From assembly GCA_937892015.1 (NCBI GenBank), contig CALAUY010000191.1, forward strand, positions 1 to 38,188: a DNA stretch of 38,188 nt, written 5' to 3'. The position numbers were made by a program, and so were the translations under genes. Origin of the DNA: an uncultured Bacteroidales bacterium. GTDB lineage: Bacteria > Bacteroidota > Bacteroidia > Bacteroidales > Paludibacteraceae. The notes beneath the pieces are model-generated. The model did not search any database. It saw nothing but the letters and a program-made list of their open reading frames with translations, and had not been told where the DNA came from. Of the stretch, positions 1-8,068 are shown one piece after another (positions within the stretch are counted from its first letter, which is position 1; every line of letters begins with the position of its first letter).

Positions 1-2
1 AT

Positions 3-914
3 ACCGCTTTGATGAGACAAGCCGGTGACGATTGGCGTGCGATGCGTCATTACTGGGAACAGAGCGAGGCTTTCTTGTTCGGTCCGGCCGAGAAACACAA
101 CATTGACCCGCATATCGATTCATGGCCATTGGATTACAACGCAATGAACGCGTTGCTGGCCAACGAGAGCCAGATGGCACAGATAGAAGAAGAGGGTGGT
201 GCTTATGTAGGCGACAAGCTGGGATACGCTCTGAAAGGTTTCCATGCAGCGGAGTACCTCATCTTCTCTGAAGGCCAACCGCATGCGTGCAACCTCACCA
301 AGGCCGAGGCAATCTACTTGGTTGGTATTGTAGAGGACCTCGTACAACAGGCCATCCTGCTTGAGGACTGCTGGGCAGGCGAAGTAAGTGCCGCAAAAGA
401 GGCTATGATTACCGATGAAGAGGGCGAGTCGATGAGTTATGACGAGAACTACGGCGAGTATTTCATCAACGCCTCTCACCCGCAATGGAAGACGTATCAG
501 GCAGTGGCAGAGCAGATTATCGCGGGTTGTGTAGATATCGCGGGCGAGGTGGCCGACCTCAAGCTGGGCAACCCCTATCGTGGTAGTGACAACGGCGGTG
601 ATAGTGAGTATCTGGAGTCGCCCTACAGCCGTACATCAACCACCGACTTCATCGACAATATCCTCTCTATCAAGCATGCTTACTGTGGTGCCATTGACGG
701 CGACGAGTGCATTGCTGACTATGTCAAGAAACAGGATGCAGCACTTAACACCAACGTGTTAACCACTATCGATGAGGCCATCACCTTGATTGGTGCTATC
801 AAGGACTTCGAGCTCACCGCACAGAACAATGCTGACGTAAAAGCTGCAATCGACAAAGTGAGTGAGTTGGAGGGTATTCTTGACGACGAAGTGCTGCCAT
901 TGTTGGCCAAATAA
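3..914 (+). CDS. Imelysin-family (peptidase M75) protein, 5' end outside window
   Basis: The frame is open to the left edge, so the N-terminus, where the lipoprotein signal would be, is missing; about 303 residues are visible. The motif GFHAAEYLIF (nt 237-266) matches the family GxHxxE signature. Imelysins are periplasmic or outer-membrane proteins of iron uptake (IrpA, EfeO-like, algal p19 context); the family is named after a protease, but peptidase activity is doubtful for many members. The next gene is a di-haem lipoprotein, a partner often found beside imelysins, and cytochrome c maturation genes follow. That context suggests a role in iron or haem handling at the cell surface. The apparent TTG/ATG starts at 9 and 12 are internal codons, not the real start. 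Confidence 0.85.
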   Translation, partial: TALMRQAGDDWRAMRHYWEQSEAFLFGPAEKHNIDPHIDSWPLDYNAMNALLANESQMAQIEEEGGAYVGDKLGYALKGFHAAEYLIFSEGQPHACNLTKAEAIYLVGIVEDLVQQAILLEDCWAGEVSAAKEAMITDEEGESMSYDENYGEYFINASHPQWKTYQAVAEQIIAGCVDIAGEVADLKLGNPYRGSDNGGDSEYLESPYSRTSTTDFIDNILSIKHAYCGAIDGDECIADYVKKQDAALNTNVLTTIDEAITLIGAIKDFELTAQNNADVKAAIDKVSELEGILDDEVLPLLAK

Positions 915-932
915 GTCGCTTCTCGAGTAAAA

Positions 933-975
933 ATATGCAAGGAAAAGTGTTTTTTTGGCACTTTTTCTTGCATAT
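933..975. repeat. 17-bp inverted repeat between imelysin and di-haem genes
   Basis: The arms 933-949 and 959-975 are complementary apart from one G/T pair, with a 9-nt loop made mostly of T. It could fold as a hairpin ending the imelysin transcript, but no T-run follows the right arm. The right arm also supplies the -33 box (CTTG, 967-970) of the next promoter. Confidence 0.7.
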
Positions 976-998
976 GTGAAATATTTTTTGTAATTTTG
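967..998 (+). promoter_or_regulatory. Bacteroidota promoter of the di-haem protein gene
   Basis: CTTG (967-970), 20 nt, then TAATTTTG (991-998). Transcription should begin near 1005, about 15 nt before the ATG at 1021. Confidence 0.8.
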
Positions 999-1020
999 CA
1001 CCCTCAAACATAAACGAACA

Positions 1021-2649
1021 ATGAAAACACGTTATTTCTTGATGGCCCTTGTAGCCGTTTCGCTTGTGTCGTGCAATCAACCCGAGCCGGAGGAGACCCC
1101 CGATTGGTACTATACGGGCGGTCAGCTGGGCACGACCACCAGTACCTCATCCACCTGCTTCCGTCAGCCGACACCGGCGACAGTCAGTGCGGGTATGGAC
1201 GTTGATTTCTCGTTGGGAGACCAACTGGGTGAGAAAACATTCCTCACGACGCATTCCGGTCGTCAACACGGCCTGGGTCCTGTGTATGTGCGTGCCTCGT
1301 GCATCCATTGTCATCCGGCCTATTCGCACGGCAAGAGTTTGGTGGGCAAGACCAACTACGATGTGGAGAATATCGGCAACGGTACGTTGCTTGTAGTGTA
1401 TAATCCTGCCACGAACGCCTATGTGCCATGGTTGGCAGGTATGCCGCAACTCTTCGGGGCTGCACCTTTCAAAGCTCCGCTCGACCCATCGCAGATAAGC
1501 CTGACGTGGCTCACCGCGACCGATGAACATAACAACACGTTCGCTGACGGCGAGACATACGAACTGGTGTATCCGAAAGTGACGATGCCCAGTTCGGCCG
1601 TGTACGTCTATAATCAAGGTTATCGCGACCCTGACGGCCTGCTTGCGAGCGAGGGGTACGAGGTGGTGCTGGAGAACACCATCGGTGTGTATGGAACGGG
1701 CTTGCTGGATGCCATCGACGATGCCGACATCATCGCGCAGTACGAGCTGGAAGCGGCCGATGGGAAGTTGCAGAACGGCCTCAATCCCGCTTTCTTTGAC
1801 GGCTCGTTCCAAACGACCGGGTACTACAAGAACGACCCGCAATGGGGTCCCAAACGCTTCACGTATGCGCTCACCCGTGGTCCTATCTTGGACGCTGCCG
1901 GTGCCAACGCGATTTGGAACATCACAAACGTGACCCGTTCTGACCGCCGTTACCATTATCTCGACCTGAACGGCACTATCTATGCCGAGTATGCGTCGAA
2001 AGATCCTGAGGTACAGGCGCAGTTCGCAGCGTACATCGCTGAAGTGGACCCGAACCACGAGCATGCTGACTGGTGGACAGACGATATGCAGGCCAACATC
2101 TACAACTACCTCACGAGCCACGAGCTGCCGGTAGAGATGTCGGATGCGGAGTACACACAAGTGATGAGGTGGCACCGTGGTTTAGCTGTGCCTGCTGCAC
2201 GTAACGTCACCGACAAACAGGTGCTGCGCGGCAAGCAACTCTTCACAGACATGGGTTGTGCTTACTGCCATCGTCCATCGTGGACAACAGGCGATGATGT
2301 GCTGCGCGACCCGAACATGTTCTTCACCGGCGCGAACGACATGCCTCGCTATCCTAATCAGGTCATCTGGCCCTATACCGACATGGTTCAGCATAAGTTG
2401 TGCATGGAGAACGACATCCGCACGGGTTGGTGTCGCACCACGCCTCTCTGGGGCCGCGGACTACACCAAAAAGCCACGGGTGACGAGTACGAAGCACGTC
2501 TGCACGATACGCGTGCCCGCAATGTCATCGAGGCTATCATGTGGCACGGATACAGCAAGCAGAGCGATGCGTACTATCCCACACAAGAGTTCTACAAGCT
2601 GAAGAAAACCGACCGCGATGCCGTTGTAGCTTTCATCAACGCTATCTAA
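1021..2649 (+). CDS. Di-haem oxidoreductase (DHOR/thiol oxidoreductase-like) lipoprotein
   Basis: 542 residues. A lipoprotein signal ends in LVSC (Cys18). Two c-type haem sites are visible, CIHCH at 94-98 and CAYCH at 413-417. The C-terminal TTPLWGRG and LHDTRARNVIEAIMWHG segments are typical of the DHOR family (PF06537), distant relatives of di-haem peroxidases. It should be anchored in the envelope and loaded with two covalent haems. The ResB and CcsA genes immediately downstream encode the machinery for that attachment. It has its own promoter, separated from the imelysin by a hairpin. The substrate is not evident; redox work in iron release or uptake is an inference from the imelysin neighbour. 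Confidence 0.88.
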   Translation: MKTRYFLMALVAVSLVSCNQPEPEETPDWYYTGGQLGTTTSTSSTCFRQPTPATVSAGMDVDFSLGDQLGEKTFLTTHSGRQHGLGPVYVRASCIHCHPAYSHGKSLVGKTNYDVENIGNGTLLVVYNPATNAYVPWLAGMPQLFGAAPFKAPLDPSQISLTWLTATDEHNNTFADGETYELVYPKVTMPSSAVYVYNQGYRDPDGLLASEGYEVVLENTIGVYGTGLLDAIDDADIIAQYELEAADGKLQNGLNPAFFDGSFQTTGYYKNDPQWGPKRFTYALTRGPILDAAGANAIWNITNVTRSDRRYHYLDLNGTIYAEYASKDPEVQAQFAAYIAEVDPNHEHADWWTDDMQANIYNYLTSHELPVEMSDAEYTQVMRWHRGLAVPAARNVTDKQVLRGKQLFTDMGCAYCHRPSWTTGDDVLRDPNMFFTGANDMPRYPNQVIWPYTDMVQHKLCMENDIRTGWCRTTPLWGRGLHQKATGDEYEARLHDTRARNVIEAIMWHGYSKQSDAYYPTQEFYKLKKTDRDAVVAFINAI

Positions 2650-2661
2650 ACCGACCACGCG

Positions 2662-3459
2662 ATGCTGCTACAACACAATATACTTCTGTTGTGCGTGCTA
2701 GTAGCAGTGATTGCGCTGCTATACGCACTCGGAGAGCGTTTTCGCGCTTTCCGAGTGCTTCGCACGTACAAGGCGGCCGTGCCCGTGATGGCATATGTGG
2801 TCATCGTCACGATGGTGATGGGTTTGGTGCGCCAAGAGAGCGGTGGACATTGGTTTCATGACATGCTCTCCTTCTGGCCGTTCCAACTCGCTTATGTGCT
2901 GATGATTATCATCCTCGGCATCGCCGTGGTTGATCGAGTGAGGAAAATCATCGCTCGGAAACATTACGACTGGCGAACCGACACCCCTTTCCTGCTCAAT
3001 CATGCAGGCCTGTTCATTGCGGTTGTGGCAGCCACACTCGGTAGCAGCGACTTCCGGCAACTACGGATGCTCGCCTCGCTCGACCAAGTAGAGTGGCGCG
3101 CATACAACGAAGAGGGTGGGGAGGTACTCATGCCTTTCTCTGTCGAACTGCAGCGGTTCATCATGGAGACGTACGACGACGGCACTCCCAAACGTTTTGC
3201 ATCGGATCTCCTTTTCTATATAGAGGATGGTCGCAAAATAGCGGCAACGGTGGATGTGAACCATCCGGTGACTGTAGAGGGATACGACATCTACCAGTTC
3301 GGTTACGACGAGATGGCCGGTCCGAACAGTTCGTATAGCATACTACAAGTAGTACGCGACCCGTGGTTGCCCGCTGTCTATACCGGCATCTTCATGCTCA
3401 TCGCAGGCGCACTCTGGTCGGTGCTGTTCCGAACCAAACGTACCGCTGCTAAAAACTGA
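2662..3459 (+). CDS. ResB-like cytochrome c biogenesis membrane protein
   Basis: 265 residues. Hydrophobic segments lie at about 5-25, 38-57, 68-90, 112-130 and 236-255, with a soluble, presumably periplasmic region between the fourth and fifth (roughly 131-235). This is the ResB/Ccs1 layout, shorter than many ResB proteins (300-500 residues). With CcsA it forms the System II cytochrome c synthase, which brings haem and reduced apocytochrome together outside the inner membrane. It starts 12 nt after the di-haem gene and ends 5 nt before ccsA, so one operon is likely. Assignment rests on topology plus the ccsA neighbour; no single catalytic motif is visible. Confidence 0.75.
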   Translation: MLLQHNILLLCVLVAVIALLYALGERFRAFRVLRTYKAAVPVMAYVVIVTMVMGLVRQESGGHWFHDMLSFWPFQLAYVLMIIILGIAVVDRVRKIIARKHYDWRTDTPFLLNHAGLFIAVVAATLGSSDFRQLRMLASLDQVEWRAYNEEGGEVLMPFSVELQRFIMETYDDGTPKRFASDLLFYIEDGRKIAATVDVNHPVTVEGYDIYQFGYDEMAGPNSSYSILQVVRDPWLPAVYTGIFMLIAGALWSVLFRTKRTAAKN

Positions 3460-3464
3460 CGATT

Positions 3465-4277
3465 ATGCCTTGGAACAATTTTCTCTATTTTGCCATTGCC
3501 GCGCTGCTCTTTTGGGTAGCGGGTTCAGTGATGGCGTGGATTGCGCCTAAACATACCGGTGCAGCTGCGTTCGATAATCGCAAGGTGGCGCTCTTGCTCT
3601 ACACGCTCGGAACGATGGTTTTTCTTGCTTTCATCATCACGATGTGGGTGAGTCTGGAGCGTCCACCGATGCGCACGTTGGGCGAAACGCGCCTATGGTA
3701 CTCGTTCTTCCTCGCCGTAGTGGGACTGGTCATTTACGCGCGGTGGAAATACCCGTGGATACTCTCTTTCTCTACCTTGATGGCGTTGGTGTTCATCTGC
3801 ATCAACCTGTTCAAGCCGGAGATTCATACCAAGGCCTTGATGCCGGCTTTGCAGTCGCCGTGGTTCGCGCCGCACGTCATCGTCTATATGTTCGCATACG
3901 CACTCTTGGCCGCTGCAACGCTCATCGCACTATATGCTATCTTCGCAAAAAAGCGCGAACAGTACTTGCCGCAAATCGACCAACTTGTGACGCTGGGCAT
4001 CGCTTTCCTCACGTTTGGCATGCTCTTCGGTGCGCTCTGGGCTAAAGAGGCTTGGGGACATTATTGGTCGTGGGACCCGAAGGAGACGTGGGCGGCCGTG
4101 ACGTGGTTCGCTTACTTGGCTTATATCCATTTTCGCCGATGGAAACCCGCGCATCATCGCTCGGCCATTGCCATCCTGCTTATCGCTTTCTGTATGTTGC
4201 AGATGTGTTGGTGGGGAATCAACTATCTGCCATCTGCTCGGGAAACGAGTGTGCATACTTACGGAAGCAGTAAGTGA
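3465..4277 (+). CDS. ccsA: CcsA, cytochrome c assembly haem-handling protein
   Basis: 270 residues, about eight membrane segments. The tryptophan-rich WWD signature WGHYWSWDPKETW is at 197-209. Candidate axial histidines flank it: His137 (in APHVIVY) and His264 (in SVHTY). CcsA carries haem to the periplasmic side and, with ResB, joins it to CxxCH cysteines. The only CxxCH protein visible nearby is the di-haem lipoprotein of the same operon, which suggests a dedicated maturation pair, although other c-type cytochromes of the cell could use it. It is the last gene of the unit; a terminator hairpin follows at 4388-4413. Confidence 0.9.
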   Translation: MPWNNFLYFAIAALLFWVAGSVMAWIAPKHTGAAAFDNRKVALLLYTLGTMVFLAFIITMWVSLERPPMRTLGETRLWYSFFLAVVGLVIYARWKYPWILSFSTLMALVFICINLFKPEIHTKALMPALQSPWFAPHVIVYMFAYALLAAATLIALYAIFAKKREQYLPQIDQLVTLGIAFLTFGMLFGALWAKEAWGHYWSWDPKETWAAVTWFAYLAYIHFRRWKPAHHRSAIAILLIAFCMLQMCWWGINYLPSARETSVHTYGSSK

Positions 4278-4319
4278 ACATCTAAGCAGCAAGTAAGCCC
4301 CGATAAGTAGTTTGTAAGA

Positions 4320-4334
4320 ACCGCTCGAAGCGGT
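4320..4334. repeat. Small stem-loop downstream of ccsA
   Basis: ACCGCT/AGCGGT with loop CGA. It is not followed by a T-run; it may be a 3' stabilising hairpin ahead of the real terminator. Confidence 0.4.
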
Positions 4335-4387
4335 GAAAAGTACACTTTCGTTCGGGAAAATCACCGCAAAACATACAAAATGAGTCG

Positions 4388-4413
4388 AAAAACGCATTTT
4401 TTGTGCGTTTTTT
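4388..4413 (+). terminator. Rho-independent terminator after ccsA
   Basis: AAAAACGCA (4388-4396) pairs with TGCGTTTTT (4404-4412); an outer extension (4381-4419) adds further pairs. The T-run and A-run would let it work in both directions, and it isolates the tRNA-fMet promoter that follows. Confidence 0.75.
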
Positions 4414-4423
4414 CGCTCATTTA

Positions 4424-4455
4424 TTTGGTCATATCAAAAAAAAGCAGTAACTTTG
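4424..4455 (+). promoter_or_regulatory. Promoter of tRNA-fMet
   Basis: TTTG (4424-4427), 20 nt, TAACTTTG (4448-4455). The predicted start near 4462 leaves about 23 nt of 5' leader before the tRNA. The block from about 4421 to 4480 is nearly identical to the promoter of the minus-strand tRNA at 34317-34390. Confidence 0.85.
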
Positions 4456-4484
4456 CAGCCGCTTTCGAAAAATCGGAGCTGTAT

Positions 4485-4556
<72 letters not shown>

Positions 4557-4559
4557 CAA

Positions 4560-4589
4560 AGAGAGACGCATGCGCCTCTCTTTTTTTTT
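4560..4589 (+). terminator. Terminator after tRNA-fMet
   Basis: AGAGAGACGC pairs with GCGCCTCTCT with one A/C mismatch, followed by a run of nine T (4581-4589). A classical intrinsic terminator. Confidence 0.85.
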
Positions 4590-4725
4590 GTCTGTGGTTA
4601 CCTCGATTTTTTGCTTTGTAAGGCATCGAGACATGCGTTTCGACCACCTGTCGGCAAAAGGGCGTTGGCTATAAAGGGCGTTTTTTTGCCCGCTGAGGCA
4701 TTTTCAGAAAAAAGTAGCACAAACA

Positions 4726-4757
4726 CTTGCATATGTCAATATTTTTTTGTAACTTTG
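4726..4757 (+). promoter_or_regulatory. Promoter of gyrB
   Basis: CTTG (4726-4729) within CTTGCATATGTCAAT, 20 nt, TAACTTTG (4750-4757). Predicted start near 4764, 25 nt before the ATG. The stretch 4592-4725 before it shows no gene. Confidence 0.85.
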
Positions 4758-4788
4758 CAGACTATTTGAATTAAAACAACAACTATAT

Positions 4789-6801
4789 ATGGCAGAAGTA
4801 CAAGAAAACTATGGAGCTGAGAGTATTCAAGTGCTCGAAGGTTTGGAGGCAGTGCGCAAACGTCCTGCAATGTATATCGGTGATATCTCGGTAAAGGGAT
4901 TACACCATTTGGTGTACGAGGTGGTTGACAATTCTATCGATGAGGCGTTGGCAGGTTTCTGCAACCATATCGAAGTGACAATCAATGAGGATAACAGCAT
5001 CACGGTGGAAGACAATGGTCGCGGAATACCCGTGGATGAGCATCCGAAAGAGCACCGTTCGGCCTTGGAGGTGGTGATGACCGTTCTTCATGCGGGCGGT
5101 AAGTTCAATAAAGAAAGCTACAAGGTGTCAGGTGGTTTGCACGGCGTGGGTGTTAGTTGCGTCAATGCACTCTCAACGCATCTGAAAGTAACCGTTCGCC
5201 GAGACGGCAACGTTTATCAGCAAGAGTATGCCAAGGGCAAACCGCTCTTCCCCGTTCGCATCACGGGGCAATACGTGGAGGCAGAAGAGGGAACGGGCAC
5301 GCGCGTGCAGTTTTGGCCCGATGACACGATCTTCACCGAAACGGTCTATCAATGGAATCGTTTGGCGGACCGCATGCGCGAACTGGCATTCCTCAACGCC
5401 GGCGTGCGTATAACGCTCACAGACAAACGCGAAGTTGCAGCACCCGTCGTCGATGAAGACGGCAAGGAGCAACAACCACAATGCCCTTACAAGCGCGAGA
5501 TATACTATTCGGAGAAAGGGCTCTCGGAGTTCGTTCGCTATATCGACCAGACTCGCACGCCGCTCATCTCCGAGGTCATACACCTCAATACCGACAAGTA
5601 TGGTACGCCGGTGGAAGTGGCGATGATATACAATACCGACTTCAACGAGAACGTACATTCGTACGTCAACAACATCAACACAATAGAGGGTGGCACACAT
5701 GTGGCAGGTTTTCGTGCAGCGCTCACGCGCGTGATGAACAAATATGCCGAGGAGAGCAAATTGCTTGAGAAAGCCAAGTTGCGCGACAAAGACGGCAAAT
5801 CGACTATCGACCCGAATGATTTCCGCGAGGGGTTAACTGCCGTCATCTCCATCAAAGTGGCAGAACCGCAGTTCGAGGGTCAGACAAAGACCAAGCTTGG
5901 CAATTCAGAAGTGATGGGCATGGTCAATCAAGCTGTGAGTGAGGCACTTACCAATTATCTCGAAGAGCATCCTGACGATGCGCGCAAGATTGTGGAGAAA
6001 GTGATATTGGCAGCACAAGCGCGTATAGCAGCGCGTAACGCCCGTCTGAGTGTGCAGCGCAAGTCGCCGTTGAGCGGCGGCGGGCTGCCCGGTAAGCTGG
6101 CAGACTGCGAGAGTAAAGACCCTGCCGAGTGCGAGCTGTTCCTCGTTGAGGGTGACTCGGCCGGCGGTACTGCCAAGACCGGACGCGACCGTTTCCATCA
6201 AGCTATTCTGCCCTTGCGCGGCAAGATCCTCAACGTAGAGAAAGCGATGGAGCACAAAGTGTTTGAGAGCGAAGAAATCCGCAATATCTATACCGCTCTG
6301 GGTGTCACCATCGGCACACCGGAAGACCCGAAAGCTCTGAACCTCAGTCGCATACGTTATCACAAAGTGATTATCATGGCCGATGCCGACGTTGATGGTG
6401 CACATATAGCTACACTCGTCATCACGTTCTTCTTCCGCCACATGAAAGCCGTCATCGATGCCGGACACCTCTACATCGCCATGGCTCCATTGTACAAGTG
6501 CTCGAAAGGCAACTATAGCGAGTATTGCTGGAACGACCAACAACGATACGACTTCATCATGAAATATGGCGGTGGAGACGAGAAACTCATTAAGACTCAA
6601 CGCTATAAAGGTCTGGGCGAGATGTCCGATGAGCAGCTCTGGGAGACGACGATGGACCCCGAACGTCGCATGCTCAAACAGGTGACCATCGAGAATGCCG
6701 CAGAGGCTGATCGCACGATTGCAATGCTGATGGGCGACGACGTGGCACCGCGCCGCGAGTTCATCGAGCAAAACGCAACATATGCCAACATCGATGCGTA
6801 G
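4789..6801 (+). CDS. gyrB: DNA gyrase subunit B
   Basis: 670 residues, normal for the family. The ATPase domain shows VVDNSIDEALAG, DNGRGIPVDEH and GGLHGVGVSCVNALS. The Toprim domain shows EGDSAGG (about 454) and DADVDGAHI (about 531), the metal-binding acidic residues. The C-terminus has the QRYKGLGEM signature. With GyrA, not in this window, it introduces negative supercoils using ATP. The QTKTKLGN segment supports type II topoisomerase B; ParE is the main alternative, but overall sequence and length fit GyrB better. It has its own strong promoter; the next gene begins 50 nt downstream. Confidence 0.95.
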   Translation: MAEVQENYGAESIQVLEGLEAVRKRPAMYIGDISVKGLHHLVYEVVDNSIDEALAGFCNHIEVTINEDNSITVEDNGRGIPVDEHPKEHRSALEVVMTVLHAGGKFNKESYKVSGGLHGVGVSCVNALSTHLKVTVRRDGNVYQQEYAKGKPLFPVRITGQYVEAEEGTGTRVQFWPDDTIFTETVYQWNRLADRMRELAFLNAGVRITLTDKREVAAPVVDEDGKEQQPQCPYKREIYYSEKGLSEFVRYIDQTRTPLISEVIHLNTDKYGTPVEVAMIYNTDFNENVHSYVNNINTIEGGTHVAGFRAALTRVMNKYAEESKLLEKAKLRDKDGKSTIDPNDFREGLTAVISIKVAEPQFEGQTKTKLGNSEVMGMVNQAVSEALTNYLEEHPDDARKIVEKVILAAQARIAARNARLSVQRKSPLSGGGLPGKLADCESKDPAECELFLVEGDSAGGTAKTGRDRFHQAILPLRGKILNVEKAMEHKVFESEEIRNIYTALGVTIGTPEDPKALNLSRIRYHKVIIMADADVDGAHIATLVITFFFRHMKAVIDAGHLYIAMAPLYKCSKGNYSEYCWNDQQRYDFIMKYGGGDEKLIKTQRYKGLGEMSDEQLWETTMDPERRMLKQVTIENAAEADRTIAMLMGDDVAPRREFIEQNATYANIDA

Positions 6802-6851
6802 AAATCAATCCAATAAGTAAATTAGTAAATCTGTAAATCGTCCATTATATT

Positions 6852-8039
6852 ATGAATCTATTCTTTCTACGAATTACCGGCAAACTGATGCCGACTGCTC
6901 GGTTTGAGAAGTACATCCGCTCGCTTCTTGCCGATGCCAAACGTTATCGCGAAATCGAACAATCCGACTCTTACAAGGAGTTCCAAGAGTTGCACGCCCT
7001 AGTGACGGACGATAAGTTCCTCGCCAAGAAACGTGACCTCACTTCTCGCAAATACCAAGACACCGAATATTGCCAAAAAACGAAAGAACTGGAGGCTCTG
7101 CGCCGCAACAAGGATGTCAAGACGTATCTGGCGGCGAGAACCGACGATGAGCGCAACAAGCTGTTAGGTAACATCGCCGTCAAGCGTTATCTGCGCCTGA
7201 GCGAAGAGACGGCCACTGCTGAGTTCAAGGAGAAGAACGCCTTCTGGGCAGATAAAGAGCGTTGGGTACACAGCGAGAACGGCAAGAAAGAGGCGCGTTA
7301 CGAGGAACTGAAGAAATCACCCGATATCCATTTCTTCCTGCATGCCAACAAACGCCGCATCGAAGAGACAGAGAGTTGGAAAGAGACGTTCAAAGCGCCG
7401 TTCCACGAGCCCGACTTGAAGAAGAACGGGTTTAGCGCGGGGTTCTGGTTCAAGCAACCCGAACTGAAGCGTCATTTCTCATATCGCGAAGAGGCTCAAG
7501 CATATATGGGTGAGCAGAACGTGAACATACAGAACGACATCATGTCCATCGTCACTCGTAAAGAACAAACCACTGCGCCTGCTTGGGACGAGAAACGCGG
7601 GTTCATCATGCATCCGTTCGCATATACATCGGCAGTAGTGAACACGGGCGATTCGTTCAGTCAACCTATCGGCCTTTTCATGGCCAAAGTGCGTGCTACA
7701 GGTCGCTGTCACAGCGCCATCTACCTCGTGGGTGAAAACCGATTCCCGCTCATCGAGCTCTACCATTATAACGGTCAAAATATCGTCGTGGGCATCACCG
7801 ACAAGAACGGCAAGGAAGAAGAGGTGCTACGCGCCATCCGACCCGGCGATTGGTACATCATGTCCGTCGCTGTTAACCGCCAAGAGATTGTATGGATGGT
7901 CAACGAGGTCGAAGTCTTCCGGTGCGTCAACCCGTTGCCGGGACAGAAACTATATTTCTCGTGCCAGTCGTTCGCACCGGTGAAGAAAGCGGGCGAAGGA
8001 CGAATGGACATCGCTTGGATTCGCGCTTTTGAACGATAA
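6852..8039 (+). CDS. Helical-repeat protein with degenerate GH16-like (ConA-type) C-terminal domain
   Basis: 395 residues, no clear signal peptide. Residues about 20-190 are charged and helical, with a loose repeat of roughly 35 residues built around Tyr/Phe-Leu-Lys-Asp positions. Residues about 195-395 look like a concanavalin-type jelly roll of the GH16 kind: a YTSAVVNTGDSF segment, AKVRATG, and a closing MDIAWIRAFER like the family's last strand. The catalytic ExDxxE is not present where expected; the aligned stretch reads PLIELYHYNG. So it is probably not a glycoside hydrolase; sugar binding or a structural role is inference. It sits between gyrB and kdsA, on the same strand as both. Confidence 0.6.
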   Translation: MNLFFLRITGKLMPTARFEKYIRSLLADAKRYREIEQSDSYKEFQELHALVTDDKFLAKKRDLTSRKYQDTEYCQKTKELEALRRNKDVKTYLAARTDDERNKLLGNIAVKRYLRLSEETATAEFKEKNAFWADKERWVHSENGKKEARYEELKKSPDIHFFLHANKRRIEETESWKETFKAPFHEPDLKKNGFSAGFWFKQPELKRHFSYREEAQAYMGEQNVNIQNDIMSIVTRKEQTTAPAWDEKRGFIMHPFAYTSAVVNTGDSFSQPIGLFMAKVRATGRCHSAIYLVGENRFPLIELYHYNGQNIVVGITDKNGKEEEVLRAIRPGDWYIMSVAVNRQEIVWMVNEVEVFRCVNPLPGQKLYFSCQSFAPVKKAGEGRMDIAWIRAFER

Positions 8040-8068
8040 AAGAACGGACTGAATCAAAGTCTTACGTT

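Noticed and set aside
1147..2175. 342-codon minus-strand frame inside the di-haem gene
   Set aside because: A shadow of a gene with two CxxCH sites and a lipobox; no recognisable domain in the minus frame.
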